From the IMG/VR virus record IMGVR_UViG_3300020167_000008, positions 1 through 20,981 of that record: a DNA stretch of 20,981 nucleotides; one strand, given 5' to 3'. Numbering within the stretch: the stretch's first letter is position 1; each line of letters opens with the position of its first letter. Positions 1 through 7,070 of this stretch are shown here, one piece after another. The translations under genes and the position numbers were made by a program. Below the pieces are notes generated by a model that was not told the origin of the DNA, made no database searches, and was given only the letters and a program-made list of their open reading frames with translations. Source of the stretch: a virus.

Positions 1-1302
1 GGTGCTGTTGATATTGAGTTTCGTTGGGACACCCCGATTGTAGGGACATCATTTCCGGCCATTGGTTTTGTTTGCAGTGATCTTGGTGGAGGTGTAGCGC
101 CTGTCAGTTTGAGTGCAACAGGTTTGACTTGGATTTGGTCGGTCCAAGTCCCGAACGGGATCTACGAACTTGACCTAACCGGCGGCGCTGATTCTCCACC
201 GTGGTTCGACCCTGATGTTCCTGACTCCGCAGACTTCTACGGTCTATTCGTCGAAGAAATAACCGGGTTTGATGCTGTTGTGAACCGTGATATTACGGCT
301 GCTTCGATCTTTGGCGGGAGTTTGGGGCCACTGAAGTTAGGGCCACGAAGCCTAACCGTCACGGGTTACCTGTTTGCAAAGACTTGTTGTGGTTCGGAGT
401 ACGGGCTGCATTGGTTGAACGAGGCGCTCATTGGTTCGACCGGATGCGTTGATTGCGCAATAGGCGACTTCTTCATGCTGAAGTGTTGCCCACCGGCAGA
501 GGCAGACCCACTTGACTACGGGCGTGTCCTGCACCGCACAGGGCTAGTCGACGGCCCAAAGGTCGTTGACAAGTTCGGCACCTGCTGCGATCAGTGCGGC
601 TACACAACACTCAAGGTTCAGTTCACGATTGCATCCGAGTTGCCGTACCTGTACTCCGATTTGACTTTCCCGATATTCGAGGAGCCGTTTGGTGCTACAG
701 AATATGAGCGCTGCTTCTTTGATTGCACGGACTGCCCGCCCGTTGTACCCATTTCGTTCATCCCCGACTGTGGTCCTGCCAGGATTGTGCCGCCGCTCCC
801 GTTCATTCCTGATGCTGATTGCTTCTGTGAACCGTGGGTGACAAAACAGATATGTACGTCATATAAGAATCCTTCTGATTGGAACTCTGCGACTTCGTTT
901 ATACAGATTTTTGCGGGCGCTACCGATCTGCGAAACCTAAAAATTTCGGCTTACGAGAATCCGCGCGCTGATCTTGGTGAACCTTGCCCGTGTGGGATTA
1001 TTACCGATGATCCTGTTTGGAAATGTGTCAACCCGTGCCAAGAGCTAACCATCCCTCAACTTCCATCGGGTTCGACGCTCACGATTGATTCCCGCACGCG
1101 AATCGTTTCACTGAAACTCGCAGGCGGCGGCTATGTCTCCGGTCAAGGTATTGTCGGCTCCGCAGGGTATGCCGGGTTTCAGTGGTTTGATCTGCCGCAA
1201 TGCTCAACGCTGTGTTTCATCATCTCGGTTGACTCGCGTGTGTCTGACAGTGCGTGGGTAACGATTGGCGCGGCAGGCAAGTTCCTCGCATCGGGCGGTT
1301 GA
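1..1302 (+). CDS. Distal tail (Dit)-like minor tail protein, 5' truncated
   Basis: The frame is open from base 1, so the gene starts outside the window; the TTG at 109 is only an internal codon. The visible 433 residues contain a pattern typical of actinophage distal-tail or minor tail proteins: a beta-rich segment (LGPRSLTVTGYLFA, near residue 120 of the visible part), then a WLNEAL/CVDC segment, a tyrosine-arginine element (YGRVLHRTGLVDGP) and FTIASELPYLYSD before a C-terminal region. Dit proteins join the tail tube to the hub, and the next gene looks like the hub, which fits the usual order. Oddity: more than twenty cysteines, many as CC, CxxC or CxC pairs. Family assignment rests on pattern and order, not on a search; the coding call is firm. 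Confidence 0.72.
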   Translation, partial: GAVDIEFRWDTPIVGTSFPAIGFVCSDLGGGVAPVSLSATGLTWIWSVQVPNGIYELDLTGGADSPPWFDPDVPDSADFYGLFVEEITGFDAVVNRDITAASIFGGSLGPLKLGPRSLTVTGYLFAKTCCGSEYGLHWLNEALIGSTGCVDCAIGDFFMLKCCPPAEADPLDYGRVLHRTGLVDGPKVVDKFGTCCDQCGYTTLKVQFTIASELPYLYSDLTFPIFEEPFGATEYERCFFDCTDCPPVVPISFIPDCGPARIVPPLPFIPDADCFCEPWVTKQICTSYKNPSDWNSATSFIQIFAGATDLRNLKISAYENPRADLGEPCPCGIITDDPVWKCVNPCQELTIPQLPSGSTLTIDSRTRIVSLKLAGGGYVSGQGIVGSAGYAGFQWFDLPQCSTLCFIISVDSRVSDSAWVTIGAAGKFLASGG

Positions 1303-1306
1303 TCTC

Positions 1307-3163
1307 ATGCCCGTCACGGTTCACCCGCTTGGCTTTGATTGGCAATCAACGATCTCATCTGAACGCAACACTGTTGCGTGCTGCGGGCTAAACAACCCTG
1401 CAAATTGGGGCGCAGCAACCTCTAGCGAGTCCTATCTCGCGCTTGGCAACTATGAGGATATGCCGACGCTGTTCACAGAGAACGGTGCATTTAATGATCC
1501 GGCACTTTCCGATCCTGCAACGTATGGCGATTTCACTTTTATATATCGAACGCGTTGGGCAATCCTCACGGGGATGCCTCTGACGTTGCCTGCTAACACG
1601 TTGAGTGTTGAATTTCGTTTGAGAGCAGAAGTTGGTTCTGAGACTTCAGGTTCAGAACCGTTTCGCAATGAGCAAAACTTTTTTGTGATTCGTTCCGATG
1701 CAATACACAACGACAGCCTTGCAGATGACTTTGCTGCGTCAGCCATTTTCGTCTTTGCCGCAAATTGGGATTCAGCGGCCTTAGACCAATCGGTCACCTA
1801 TAGGGAGCCTGTTTCCCCTGAAGCAGGTTGGATTCCAGTGTACGGAGCGGGAGCCGAAACGCTATCCAATCCATATTTGTTTGACAAAACTTGGCCGATG
1901 AATTTTGCTGAGATGGTTTACCCCGGTGTTCCTCTCACAACAACCGATCCGTTTCCTGCGTGGGGCGCGCCGCTCTGGTTCTCGTGGGAAGCAACTATGG
2001 GTTTCACGAGTGACACCCCGATTCCTATTTGGCAAGCAAGCTACTCAGTAGCAAACCTCAGACTTGATCTAATCGTCACAACCGATGAGCCGGTCTTCAA
2101 CTCTGTTCTCACCCCAACCTGCCTCCCCGGTGCCGTCCTCGGCGTAGGCGACGACATCCAAGTCCTGTTGCTTACTCGTGGCGGTGGAAAAGTGATCGCT
2201 GAACTCAACCCCACTTCAGGTTCCTTCACTCGTGATGTTGACGCGACTTCGACGCTTGAGATGACCGGCGTAACCTCCGGCCTGCTCGGAGAATCCTGCT
2301 GTGATAATTGGAACGAGGTGTACCCCTGGAACACCGAGATCATCGTTTACCGTGATGGGCGGGATGCGTGGTGCGGTCCGGTGACGGGCGTTCAATTTGA
2401 GTATGGGTCGGTGAAAGTAACTGCTGCGGATTTGACGGCGTGGTGGGATCGACGCGTGCTTCCTGCTGATCTGAACTTCGTAAATGTTGATATTGCAACG
2501 ATCTTCGAGACCGTCGCTAACGCTGCAATGTCTACTGATCCTGTTGCCAACTTCAATATTGCGACTACATTGACCGGGGTTCTCGGCACAAGAAGTTATA
2601 TGCAATCAGATTACAAGTATGCGAATGACTTGTTGAACGAGCTTGCTAAGACGGGTATTGACTACTCGGCATATGGGCGGACGATTCTTTGCGGCGGCGA
2701 GCAGGTTCCTGCCGACCCATACGTCGTGCTGACTGACGAGTTTTGGGTTCAGCCCCCTACAGTCAGCGCTAGGGGCAACGATCAAGCCACACAGGTGATC
2801 GTTCTAGGGAAAGGCGTTACAGGTGTCGCGACTGCTAGCACGGCTTATACGGACTTCTACGGACTTCTCGTGCGAACCTTCAGCGAGAACGAGATCGAAG
2901 ATGCTGCGTCTGCACAGTCGGCGGCAAACACACGACTCGCGTTGCTGCAAGATCAGCTTTACATTGAAGCGGGGACGGGCGGCGGGCTTAAGTCAACAGC
3001 GCCGATCACGTTGCCGGAGCTAATACCGGGAATCAGAATAAGAGTTGACAGCTCCGCTTCATGCCGCCAGGTCGTAGCGGACTTCAGATTGAAGTCTGTC
3101 AAAGTCGGCTTCGATGGTAGCGTTTCAATCGACTTACAACCTCTTGGAACGGTTGGCACCTAA
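1307..3163 (+). CDS. Tail hub / minor tail protein (Gp37-like)
   Basis: ATG at 1307 lies 4 nt after the upstream stop, so translation is probably coupled; an earlier in-frame TTG at 1265 would overlap the previous gene and is less likely. The product is 618 residues. The N-terminal ~270 residues are beta-rich and unrecognised. From about residue 275 comes a segment characteristic of siphoviral hub proteins of the ReqiPepy6 Gp37-like type: GDDIQVLLLTRGGGKVIAEL, then WNTEIIVYRDGRDAWCGPVT, then VTAADLTAWWDRR near residues 375-385. This fold forms the ring at the tail tip and anchors receptor-binding proteins. The C-terminal part (SENEIEDAASAQSAANTRLA, then IPGIRIRVD) also matches hub proteins. 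The N-terminal extension could be a carbohydrate-binding or fibre-anchoring domain, which is inference. Confidence 0.78.
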   Translation: MPVTVHPLGFDWQSTISSERNTVACCGLNNPANWGAATSSESYLALGNYEDMPTLFTENGAFNDPALSDPATYGDFTFIYRTRWAILTGMPLTLPANTLSVEFRLRAEVGSETSGSEPFRNEQNFFVIRSDAIHNDSLADDFAASAIFVFAANWDSAALDQSVTYREPVSPEAGWIPVYGAGAETLSNPYLFDKTWPMNFAEMVYPGVPLTTTDPFPAWGAPLWFSWEATMGFTSDTPIPIWQASYSVANLRLDLIVTTDEPVFNSVLTPTCLPGAVLGVGDDIQVLLLTRGGGKVIAELNPTSGSFTRDVDATSTLEMTGVTSGLLGESCCDNWNEVYPWNTEIIVYRDGRDAWCGPVTGVQFEYGSVKVTAADLTAWWDRRVLPADLNFVNVDIATIFETVANAAMSTDPVANFNIATTLTGVLGTRSYMQSDYKYANDLLNELAKTGIDYSAYGRTILCGGEQVPADPYVVLTDEFWVQPPTVSARGNDQATQVIVLGKGVTGVATASTAYTDFYGLLVRTFSENEIEDAASAQSAANTRLALLQDQLYIEAGTGGGLKSTAPITLPELIPGIRIRVDSSASCRQVVADFRLKSVKVGFDGSVSIDLQPLGTVGT

Positions 3164-3351
3164 TGTCTTTTCGTGATGACGAACGCAATCTTGGTCACCA
3201 TATAGAAAGGCTAGAGGCGCGTGTTCGGGCGCTCGAACAGCCCGGAGCGTTGCCGCCTGATCGTGGTTGGATTCTCGCTCAGGTCGGCACAGACCTCAAA
3301 TATCTGTACGTTCCGACCGGCGTGTACGGACCGATTATTGGTAGTCAGTAG
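3163..3351 (+). CDS. Small tail protein with N-terminal coiled coil
   Basis: 62 residues. The ATG shares one base with the hub stop (TAATG), so it is translationally coupled to it. The first ~28 residues are charged and heptad-like (ERNLGHHIERLEARVRALEQ), predicting a short coiled coil. The rest is a short beta-like tail (GWILAQVGTDLKYLYVPTGVYGP). Small coiled-coil proteins between the hub and the fibre-like genes are common in actinophage tail modules; a trimerising adaptor for the downstream fibres is plausible but unproven. Confidence 0.72.
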   Translation: MSFRDDERNLGHHIERLEARVRALEQPGALPPDRGWILAQVGTDLKYLYVPTGVYGPIIGSQ

Positions 3352-3365
3352 GTTAGGATTCTGTT

Positions 3366-3767
3366 ATGGCACGTTGTGGTTGTTCTTCTGAGTGTGTATG
3401 CAGTGTTGTTGGTGGTGACTGCATCATTGTGTCAGGGTCAGGTTCACCTTCCTCCCCATACACTGCGGATGTAGTCGTTAATCCTGCAAGCGTGAACATG
3501 CTTGAATGCGGTGAACTTGGTTTGTTGGTTGAGTTGCAAACTGCGGACACGACCTGTATTGAATTGTCGGGGACGGGCGTACTTGGCCTTCCGCTTTTCG
3601 CAACCCCGATTGTTGACGGCGTTGTGAATGGCAACATTTTGTCTTGCGGGGCTGACGGTCTTGTCGCTGGCGGTCAACCGTTCTACGACTTTGTGGAAGC
3701 GCTTTCCGTCGCAGGCAATATCGCCGCTGTAAACGCTGCGGCTGTCACATATCTTGCGACGTTATGA
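3366..3767 (+). CDS. Minor tail / fibre-base protein, Cys-rich N-terminus
   Basis: 133 residues from ATG 3366, with AGGA about 8 nt upstream. The N-terminus is a compact Cys/Gly segment (MARCGCSSECVCSVVGGD) followed by IIVSGSGSPSSPYTADV. This C-rich opening plus a G-S-G-S/PY beta turn is a recurring start of actinophage tail-fibre and minor tail proteins. The C-terminal segment ends NAAAVTYLATL, closely resembling AAVAYVATLTPG near the end of the protein at 4738-5226, which suggests a shared terminal module. Probably structural; no catalytic motif is seen. Confidence 0.7.
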   Translation: MARCGCSSECVCSVVGGDCIIVSGSGSPSSPYTADVVVNPASVNMLECGELGLLVELQTADTTCIELSGTGVLGLPLFATPIVDGVVNGNILSCGADGLVAGGQPFYDFVEALSVAGNIAAVNAAAVTYLATL

Positions 3768-3778
3768 GGAGTTTCTGA

Positions 3779-4741
3779 ATGGCTCACTGTGGTGTACCAA
3801 CAGCGGCGTGGCCGTTTGCGTGTGGTGATGTTGACCTCAATAACGGTTTGCATTGGGATGACGCGACAAACAAGTTTTGGGTCGAACCGGGTATCTCTAC
3901 GACTGTGCCTGCTCTTGCGTGGCCTTACGCTGCGAGTATTGACGCTGCTTCCCCGACGGGGAACGGCCTGCATTGGGACGCTGCGCTTTGCAAGCCGTGG
4001 GTTCAGCCGGAGTCCAACACAAACCATTCTGTCGCGACTGTCCTTGGGACATTCTCTAACGCCGCAGGCTATCTACAGGATTACACAGGGCCATATGGAA
4101 CAACTAAGGCAATCTATTGGTCAGGCGCAAACACGACTCTTGGCCCACGCGTGTTCTTCGATGTTGTTCAAGTACTCAACTGCTTCATAACAATCTCAAA
4201 CACTTCCTCGAAGAACAGGCGTGTTGTTGGCGATATGATCTTGCCTCAACTGATTCACAACATGAATCAACAACTAGTCCAGTGTTCTCTTATCGCGACG
4301 CAATGGTATGAGATTTATACAACAGCGGTTGGGCCTACGGGTGTGTGGAGTCAGTTTGGTTTCACACTTCAGAACTTCCCTGACTACGCATCTCCAAGTG
4401 TGTATACGATGATTCTTGGGCCGGGGCCGTATCCGTGGCTTGACCACGGTGACGGGTTGGGCGTAAACGGTTTTCCCGGTTGGGTCGCTGCATCGGCTGT
4501 TGCCGCTTACCTCAATACAGGCACAAGTGCTTCCTATAACAAGTCTGAACATATGGGAACAATGCCGTGGGATACGGGTGTGATAGCTCCCGGTCAGTCG
4601 ATCCGCGTTGGCCTAATTATTCAGGGTGTTGCACCTTACGATCCGCTTTTTGAGCCTGCACCGGGGTTTCCTGATGTCCCGTACCTCTCGGGTTATACAC
4701 AACTCGCCACGCAACCCAAGATCATAGGGACTTTGATATGA
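3779..4741 (+). CDS. Putative receptor-binding / tail fibre protein
   Basis: 320 residues; ATG 3779 follows a GAGGAG ribosome site formed at the previous stop codon. The N-terminus carries two copies of a short repeat, NGLHWDDATNKFWVEP (about residues 22-37) and NGLHWDAALCKPWVQP (about 62-77), separated by a Pro/Ala-rich linker; such tryptophan-rich repeats occur near the anchoring end of phage fibres. The remainder (about 90-320) is rich in aromatics, Gly and Thr, with no enzyme motif, and reads like a beta-sandwich tip domain. Its place as the largest gene after the hub makes it the best receptor-binding candidate here. Function is inferred from position and composition. Confidence 0.68.
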   Translation: MAHCGVPTAAWPFACGDVDLNNGLHWDDATNKFWVEPGISTTVPALAWPYAASIDAASPTGNGLHWDAALCKPWVQPESNTNHSVATVLGTFSNAAGYLQDYTGPYGTTKAIYWSGANTTLGPRVFFDVVQVLNCFITISNTSSKNRRVVGDMILPQLIHNMNQQLVQCSLIATQWYEIYTTAVGPTGVWSQFGFTLQNFPDYASPSVYTMILGPGPYPWLDHGDGLGVNGFPGWVAASAVAAYLNTGTSASYNKSEHMGTMPWDTGVIAPGQSIRVGLIIQGVAPYDPLFEPAPGFPDVPYLSGYTQLATQPKIIGTLI

Positions 4742-5226
4742 GTAATGTCAGCGAACAGGTACCAGAATCAGCCACTTGGCCTCCGCTTCCTGAAACGATT
4801 CCCGAGGTTGTGACTTTCTTTGAAGGTCAAATCTTGAATTGGGTGAACAACGCTGTTCAACCAAAGGGTCAAACGACGGATGCTGCCGCAAGCCTTGAAT
4901 TTATGGTGAACAATCCTTCTTCTGAGTTGTTGCCATCGGCAGAATACTTGGCTCAACGAGCGGCGCTAGAAGCACTCGGCTTGGACCCTGACATCCTCGC
5001 CCCGATCACCCCCGCAAATATCATGGTCGGGGTGTACTTGAATTGGCTTACATATTCCGAACAGTCTGCACAAGCTTGGATTCTTGGTGTCGGCTGGTCC
5101 CAAGCTGACTGCGACACGATCTGCGCGCAACTCGTTTTCATCGACCCCGCTGCGGTAGCATATGTGGCTACGCTCACACCGGGCGTGCAGACGATCAACG
5201 GCAACCTCGTCAACATCATCCTCTAA
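4738..5226 (+). CDS. Unknown protein of the tail module
   Basis: 162 residues; the ATG overlaps the previous stop by 4 nt (ATGA). The N-terminal half is mostly helical by composition (PEVVTFFEGQILNWVNNAVQ, and AEYLAQRAALEALGLDPD). The C-terminal portion holds two cysteines (DCDTICAQL) and ends AAVAYVATLTPGVQTINGNL, resembling the end of the protein at 3366-3767. I do not recognise the family. Coupling to the fibre-like gene suggests a tail accessory protein or fibre chaperone; this is inference from position. Confidence 0.65.
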   Translation: MSNVSEQVPESATWPPLPETIPEVVTFFEGQILNWVNNAVQPKGQTTDAAASLEFMVNNPSSELLPSAEYLAQRAALEALGLDPDILAPITPANIMVGVYLNWLTYSEQSAQAWILGVGWSQADCDTICAQLVFIDPAAVAYVATLTPGVQTINGNLVNIIL

Positions 5227-5236
5227 GGAGTCCGTA

Positions 5237-5605
5237 ATGGGCGAATACAAAGCACTGTTCAGTCTTCCCAAGCATCCGTTCGGCACGGTACAGAACCTTG
5301 ATGACAACGATCCTGTCGTGATGCAGCGCGTGAAGTCAGGAATGCTTGTTCCCGTACTTAAGCCAGGGTCGGTCACACAAGTGTGGTCGGACAACCCTCA
5401 AGTCGACGTTGAGCCTTTAGAAAGCAAGCCTAAGCCTAAGAAGCGGGCGGCGCGTAAGGAGCCTGAAGTAGAGGTTGAGGCTGATGAACCAAACCCTCAA
5501 GTCGAGGTTGAGGGTTCAGCGACCCCAGTCGGCGACTCGCAGCCCGACACGGTGACGGTTGAAGCTCCCTCGTCGGTGATGACTTCTTGGAACCTGTCTG
5601 ACTGA
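5237..5605 (+). CDS. Small phage protein with acidic repetitive tail
   Basis: 122 residues. The start is ATG 5237, chosen because a perfect AAGGAG lies at 5225-5230; an upstream extension in the same frame would overlap the previous gene. Residues 1-45 look folded (FSLPKHPFGTVQNLDDNDPV, then SGMLVPVLKPG). The rest is low-complexity: a Lys/Arg patch (KPKPKKRAARK) between two copies of an acidic motif (PQVDVEPLE and PQVEVEGS), so it is probably disordered. The phrase GMLVPV recurs as GWLQPV in the next gene. Possibly a structural or virion-associated protein; family not recognised. Confidence 0.65.
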   Translation: MGEYKALFSLPKHPFGTVQNLDDNDPVVMQRVKSGMLVPVLKPGSVTQVWSDNPQVDVEPLESKPKPKKRAARKEPEVEVEADEPNPQVEVEGSATPVGDSQPDTVTVEAPSSVMTSWNLSD

Positions 5606-5796
5606 TGGCCTGTTCATGCAACCAAGGCAAGGCCGCTACTGAAGCGAACCCGTCGATCCTTGGTGATGATGTTGGTGCGACGCAGCATGTGAGGGCCACT
5701 GTTTCGGTGCTAGGCGCTCGGGCGGGGGAACTTACTTGGGTGCGGGGTTCGCACGTTCCCGGCATGATACAAGCGGGCTGGTTGCAGCCTGTTTAA
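5605..5796 (+). CDS. Small unknown phage protein
   Basis: 63 residues; TGATG junction with the previous gene (one shared base). Starts MACSCNQGK and ends GMIQAGWLQPV. Short phage proteins opening with a Cys-Cys-Lys cluster and ending in a beta strand are frequent in actinophage structural modules, but I cannot name the family. It is the last gene of the rightward tail block: its stop overlaps the stop of the convergent lipoprotein gene by 4 bases. Confidence 0.62.
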   Translation: MACSCNQGKAATEANPSILGDDVGATQHVRATVSVLGARAGELTWVRGSHVPGMIQAGWLQPV

Positions 5797-6245
5797 CCTT
5801 CGGCGTTGATCTGAGCGGTGGCTGTTGAAAAGTCATCAGACGCAGCGTAAACATAATCGGCGGCACCGGAGTAATCCCCTGCTATGCACGCAGCCGCACC
5901 ATCAAGCAGGTTCTGAAACGCGTCAATCATTGGCGGAAGCGGTGCATCTCCGTAAAGTGCAAGAGCGGAAGATGCTGAGTCTCGCAAATTTTCGCACGCT
6001 GACTCAACGGCACTCGGGTTTCCCGTATTTGCTGAAGCGGTAACGGCGCTCATATCGGCTTGAACACCGCGTAGGTCACCCATGAGGGACGGGTTGTTAG
6101 CAAAGTATTCCTTCATTGTTTGCAATGCGGGCGAGTCGCTTGTACTGCTGTCTTGGCTAGCGATGGTGTCTTCACTTGCGATTGTGGAACCGCATCCGGT
6201 TGCTGCGATCAGAACAGCAACAACTAAAACCATTTTCTTATTCAC
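5793..6245 (-). CDS. Putative secreted lipoprotein
   Basis: GTG at 6245 is chosen because a GGGAGA ribosome site lies just upstream. The 150-residue product begins MNKKMVLVVAVLIAATGCGS, a short basic n-region, a hydrophobic core and a lipobox-like end (ATGC; the -3 residue is Ala rather than the usual Leu) with Cys at about 18. After a Ser/Asp-rich linker, residues ~45-150 look like an all-helical domain with two further cysteines (ESACENL and AACIAGDY), possibly a disulfide. The protein should be exported and lipid-anchored in the host. It is oriented against the tail genes, as expected for an independently expressed moron. Superinfection exclusion is a reasonable hypothesis but not shown. 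Confidence 0.75.
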   Translation of the reverse strand: MNKKMVLVVAVLIAATGCGSTIASEDTIASQDSSTSDSPALQTMKEYFANNPSLMGDLRGVQADMSAVTASANTGNPSAVESACENLRDSASSALALYGDAPLPPMIDAFQNLLDGAAACIAGDYSGAADYVYAASDDFSTATAQINAEG

Positions 6246-6277
6246 TATCTTCTCCCTTGTTGAGTGTCTACAGGATG

Positions 6278-6290
6278 CCACATGATGTGG
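6278..6290. promoter_or_regulatory. Palindrome upstream of lipoprotein gene
   Basis: Perfect inverted repeat CCACAT-G-ATGTGG, 33 nt upstream of the lipoprotein start codon, so within its likely promoter region. The symmetry and position suggest an operator for a dimeric regulator. No strong -35/-10 pair is evident around it. Confidence 0.4.
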
Positions 6291-6298
6291 ACTTGAAA

Positions 6299-6442
6299 GA
6301 TCAGGAGGTGGCCGGGCGTGGGGTGCGTGTTAGCTTCTGCGTTGTCCTGCGAAAGCCCGAGGGTCGTGACGCTGTGGACGGTGCGTCGCTGCGAGGAACC
6401 GCTACTGCCCTGCAAAGAGGGAGGCCCGGCCACCACCTGATC
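6299..6442. repeat. Long inverted repeat enclosing a structured segment
   Basis: Left arm 6299-6317 (GATCAGGAGGTGGCCGGGC) and right arm 6424-6442 are complementary at 18 of 19 positions. The 106-nt interior has its own hairpin (6366-6372 pairing with 6383-6389, with one G-U pair). This could be a small non-coding RNA or a bulky transcription barrier between convergently arranged signals. No flanking target duplication is visible, so a transposable element is unlikely. Confidence 0.6.
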
Positions 6443-6459
6443 GTTCAGTTGTAAGGATG

Positions 6460-6508
6460 CCCCGGCATCACCGGGAGAGGAAAAGGGAAGGGTGTGGTGA
6501 TGCCGAGG
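6460..6508. repeat. Inverted repeat with purine-rich loop
   Basis: Arms 6460-6472 (CCCCGGCATCACC) and 6496-6508 match at 12 of 13 positions, with a 23-nt loop made almost only of G and A. A competing short hairpin, GATGCC-CC-GGCATC, overlaps the left arm, so two exclusive folds are possible. On the reverse strand it lies downstream of the 6585-7061 gene and could end that transcript, although no U-tract follows. Confidence 0.5.
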
Positions 6509-6517
6509 ACTAGCCAA

Positions 6518-6538
6518 CCGCTCGGGTATGGGGAGCGG
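6518..6538 (-). terminator. Possible terminator hairpin of the reverse operon
   Basis: CCGCTC (6518-6523) pairs with GAGCGG (6533-6538) around a 9-nt loop, 47 nt past the stop of the 6585-7061 gene. The following bases on the reverse strand are not a clear U-tract, so termination is only suggested. Confidence 0.35.
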
Positions 6539-6584
6539 GGCGTTCTTTGATTATGTTACATCGCACGGTAGACGACAACGCTTG

Positions 6585-7061
6585 TCAGGTAACCCCTCGG
6601 ATACCCTTAGCAACCGACATCAAAGCCGTAGCCCTTGTCTGAATTGCACGGATGTGCCGGTCAATAGATTTCTCACGCGCCTCAAAAATCTTGTATAGGC
6701 GGTAGAGGTCGTCGCCTATCGCCGAGTCGGGATCTGAAGGATCGACCCTGGAGCGTTTCGCTCTAGCCTCACGGATGTCCGCCGCTTCTTTGTCGCCCCG
6801 GTCAGCGATAGCGACTAGCACGCGATCCCGGTGGCGTTTCCAATCTGCTTCAGCTTCAGCGGCCTGCTCTGCTGCGTTGTAATGCTGCTCAACTAGGTCG
6901 GCTAACTCGTCATCGACTCGCATGATGCGTCGCTCAACCTCGCCTAGCGACGGAAGCTCGGGAAGCATCTGCCCGCCGTTGTCTCTTGTTCGCCCGGTTC
7001 GTGCGCGTTGGTCAACGTGTCTAGCGGGTCGGGCTGTTCTCGGGTCGTAGTGGTCTGACAT
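6585..7061 (-). CDS. Coiled-coil phage protein of unknown function
   Basis: 158 residues, starting 9 nt after the methyltransferase stop. The N-terminal ~35 residues are basic and Arg-rich (PARHVDQRARTGRTRDNG), probably disordered. Residues ~38-155 form long amphipathic helices (VERRIMRVDDELADLVEQHY, AAEQAAEAEADWKRHRDR, then EAREKSIDRHIRAIQTRA), matching small helical proteins often found beside terminase or recombination genes in actinophages. No ribosome site precedes the ATG; instead the start codon overlaps a copy of the TGTCAGACC box (7052-7060) that elsewhere sits in promoters. It is probably co-transcribed with the methyltransferase. Function unknown. Confidence 0.72.
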   Translation of the reverse strand: MSDHYDPRTARPARHVDQRARTGRTRDNGGQMLPELPSLGEVERRIMRVDDELADLVEQHYNAAEQAAEAEADWKRHRDRVLVAIADRGDKEAADIREARAKRSRVDPSDPDSAIGDDLYRLYKIFEAREKSIDRHIRAIQTRATALMSVAKGIRGVT

Positions 7062-7070
7062 GCGACCATT

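Larger units (their letters stand above)
6246..6584. other. Gene-free region with three inverted repeats
   Basis: No convincing coding sequence in 339 nt: the open frames here lack start signals and have non-coding composition. It lies downstream of the reverse-strand operon and upstream of the lipoprotein gene. It contains a promoter-proximal palindrome (6278-6290), a long inverted repeat (6299-6317 with 6424-6442), a second one (6460-6472 with 6496-6508) and a third hairpin (6518-6523 with 6533-6538), described separately. Confidence 0.75.

Noticed and set aside
109-111. TTG start for the first tail gene
   Set aside because: The same frame is open and protein-like from base 1, so the true start lies outside the window.
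6299-6442. Miniature transposable element bounded by the 19-nt inverted repeat
   Set aside because: No target-site duplication flanks the arms and no second copy is seen in the window.
6176-6517. Open frames on both strands over the inverted-repeat region
   Set aside because: No ribosome sites, and the frames simply translate the repeats; no protein-like pattern.
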